A DNA stretch of 64,000 nucleotides, taken from contig JAFIFE010000011.1 in the NCBI GenBank assembly GCA_020832185.1, positions 124,001 through 188,000 of the forward strand. The letters run 5' to 3'. The notes below the pieces were generated by a model. That model had not been told where the DNA came from. It did not search any database and saw nothing but the letters and a program-made list of their open reading frames with translations. Source of the DNA: Alkalibacterium sp. Its GTDB lineage: Bacteria; Bacillota; Bacilli; Lactobacillales; Carnobacteriaceae_A. Of this stretch, positions 62,751 through 64,000 are shown piece after piece. Made by a program: the position numbers and the translations under genes. Numbering within the stretch: the stretch's first letter is position 1; the number at the start of each line of letters is the position of its first letter.

Positions 62751-64000
62751 TTATTTAAATTTGACTATAGTAGCCCCGCTGCCTCCCTGATTAGCTGGGG
62801 CATCCTCAAACGTATTGACCTGGGAATGTTTTCTTAAGAACTGATGTACACCTTTTCTAACTGCCCCGGTCCCCATCCCATGTATGATCGTTACTTGAGG
62901 GTAGTTGGCAAGGAGGGCCTGATCAATGTATTTATCCACTCGGTTGAGGGCTTCTTCCACCCGCTCGCCTCTGACATCGATTTCCGTTGACACGCCACCT
63001 GAAGATGTTCGTCTGACAGACACTCTCTGTTTAGGCTCCGCTTCTTGTTTGACCTGAAGAAGATCGGCTTCGGGCAGTTTCATTTTCAGCATTCCCATCT
63101 GGACCACCCACTGTTTATGATCCGCTTGTTCTACAATGGTTCCTTTTTGTCCGAATGACTGGACCTCTACTGCATCTCCAACCTTCAATTCTCGTTTTCG
63201 CTTCTGTTTCTGAAGGACTTTATTCTTCTGAAGGGTCTCTTCCTCCGATTTCAGGTGAGACAGTTTTGACTGTGCTTCAATAAATTCATGCTCTTTGAGC
63301 GTTCCCTGCTGTGCCCCATCCAGTTGACGCTGCCTCAAATCTTTTACAATCGCATCGGCATCCTGTTTGGCCTGCTCTACATAGGCGTTAGCCTCTTTTT
63401 CAGCCTGTTTCTTTAAGGTCTCTTTTTCATTCTGATAATCAGCATACGCCTGTTTCAACTCGCGATGCAGTTTTTTGGCATCTCTTAATTCTATGTTTGC
63501 TTTTTCAGCGCCCGTTTCTGCTTCTTTTCGTTTGGCCTCCAGATCCTGGATCATCTGATCAACACTCTGACTTTCTCCACTCATCAGCTGCTTGGCTGAA
63601 TCAATGACCATATCATTCAGTCCGAGTCTTCTGGCAATTTCGAACGCGTTACTCCGTCCCGGAATACCTATCAGTAACCGATAGGTCGGACTTAATGTGT
63701 CGACATTGAATTCCATACTAGCATTGATGGTTTCAGGGCGATTATACCCATACGCTTTCAGCTCCGGATAGTGGGAGGTGATCATAACGTAACTGCCCTT
63801 TTGAGCAATCGCATCAAGGAGCGCAATCGCTAAGGCAGCTCCCTCCTGAGGATCTGTTCCTGCTCCTAATTCGTCCAGAAGAACTAGACTTTTTTCATCG
63901 ATCTGATTCAATATTGAAACGATATTCGTCAGATGAGAAGAGAATGTCGATAAACTTTGTTCTATAGACTGTTCATCTCCTATATCTGCGAAGACACTCG
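62751..64000 (-). CDS. mutS2: Endonuclease MutS2, C-terminal part (start lies beyond the right window edge)
   Basis: The frame is open without interruption to the right edge, reading FADIGDEQSIEQSLSTF before LVLLDELGAGTDPQEG, the Walker B region of the MutS ATPase. A coiled coil and the C-terminal Smr endonuclease domain (DVRGERVEEALNRVDKYID, IIHGMGTGAVRKGVHQFL) follow. MutS2 suppresses homologous recombination and rescues collided ribosomes in Bacillus. About 415 of an expected ~785 residues are here. The Met at 63911 is internal, not the start. Confidence 0.93.
   Translation of the reverse strand, partial: SVFADIGDEQSIEQSLSTFSSHLTNIVSILNQIDEKSLVLLDELGAGTDPQEGAALAIALLDAIAQKGSYVMITSHYPELKAYGYNRPETINASMEFNVDTLSPTYRLLIGIPGRSNAFEIARRLGLNDMVIDSAKQLMSGESQSVDQMIQDLEAKRKEAETGAEKANIELRDAKKLHRELKQAYADYQNEKETLKKQAEKEANAYVEQAKQDADAIVKDLRQRQLDGAQQGTLKEHEFIEAQSKLSHLKSEEETLQKNKVLQKQKRKRELKVGDAVEVQSFGQKGTIVEQADHKQWVVQMGMLKMKLPEADLLQVKQEAEPKQRVSVRRTSSGGVSTEIDVRGERVEEALNRVDKYIDQALLANYPQVTIIHGMGTGAVRKGVHQFLRKHSQVNTFEDAPANQGGSGATIVKFK

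Noticed and set aside
63650-64000. Start of mutS2 at the Met codon 63911
   Set aside because: The frame continues without stop to the window edge and the protein lacks its N-terminal half at that Met; the gene simply runs off the window.

Overview
The window is a 64 kb stretch of chromosome from a low-to-moderate G+C, non-sporulating Gram-positive bacterium of the order Lactobacillales. Family-level placement near Alkalibacterium or Marinilactibacillus (Carnobacteriaceae) is an inference. It rests on the gene order (divergent ccpA/pepQ; xseA-xseB-ispA-tlyA-argR-recN without folD or dxs; acyP-yidC; murI-rdgB-ysnB beside cbpB and an MscS channel), on very acidic surface-protein segments, and on the absence of sporulation genes. 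No rRNA, tRNA, CRISPR array, prophage or intact insertion sequence is visible. Nearly everything is core chromosome, and most genes lie on the minus strand. Coordinates below include stop codons. Many starts were moved downstream to the codon preceded by a good Shine-Dalgarno sequence.

Layout. 1-8.1 kb: rsuA (cut by the left edge), the lipid II flippase murJ, a multidrug-type ABC exporter, leuS under a leucine T-box, and a GlcNAc/glucose PTS gene with a cre site. 8.3-12.1 kb: a giant autolysin with a GH73 glucosaminidase domain and twelve LysM domains, with a perfect WalR-type box upstream. 12.3-18 kb: mnmM, then a BMP-family nucleoside ABC importer (nupN, nupO, nupP, nupQ). 18-22 kb: ftsK, acyP, yidC. 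22.2-22.64 kb: a non-coding 105-bp tandem array built from a 10-bp element, touching the stop codon of a NERD-domain gene. 23.6-27.8 kb: an OmpR/HAMP-kinase pair, gnd and a 39-residue membrane peptide. 27.9-36.5 kb: the DNA repair/isoprenoid/translation cluster recN, argR, tlyA, ispA, xseB, xseA, nusB, Asp23 family, efp, pepP.

36.7-40.7 kb holds a complete seven-gene comG operon for the competence pseudopilus. 40.9-47.4 kb has yebC, a VanZ-like gene, an M3 peptidase, a coiled-coil NlpC/P60 wall hydrolase and trhO. 47.5-52.7 kb has a class A penicillin-binding protein with a Pro-Glu repeat tail, then ccpA and pepQ. 52.8-57 kb has twin DUF421 proteins, an FMN-binding lipoprotein, YtxH and DUF948 proteins, an MscS channel and the c-di-AMP-responsive type CBS protein CbpB. 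57.3-64 kb has ysnB, rdgB, murI, yslB, a lone FAD/NAD(P) oxidoreductase, an orphan 93-residue protein, trxA and the 3' part of mutS2.

Functional threads: cell-wall building and remodelling (murJ, murI, PBP, LysM autolysin, P60 hydrolase), carbon control (ccpA with candidate cre sites at its own promoter and at the PTS gene), nucleoside salvage and DNA uptake (nup genes, comG), and translation/tRNA modification (leuS, efp, mnmM, trhO, tlyA, rsuA). The least explained sequence is the 105-bp array at 22.2-22.64 kb.
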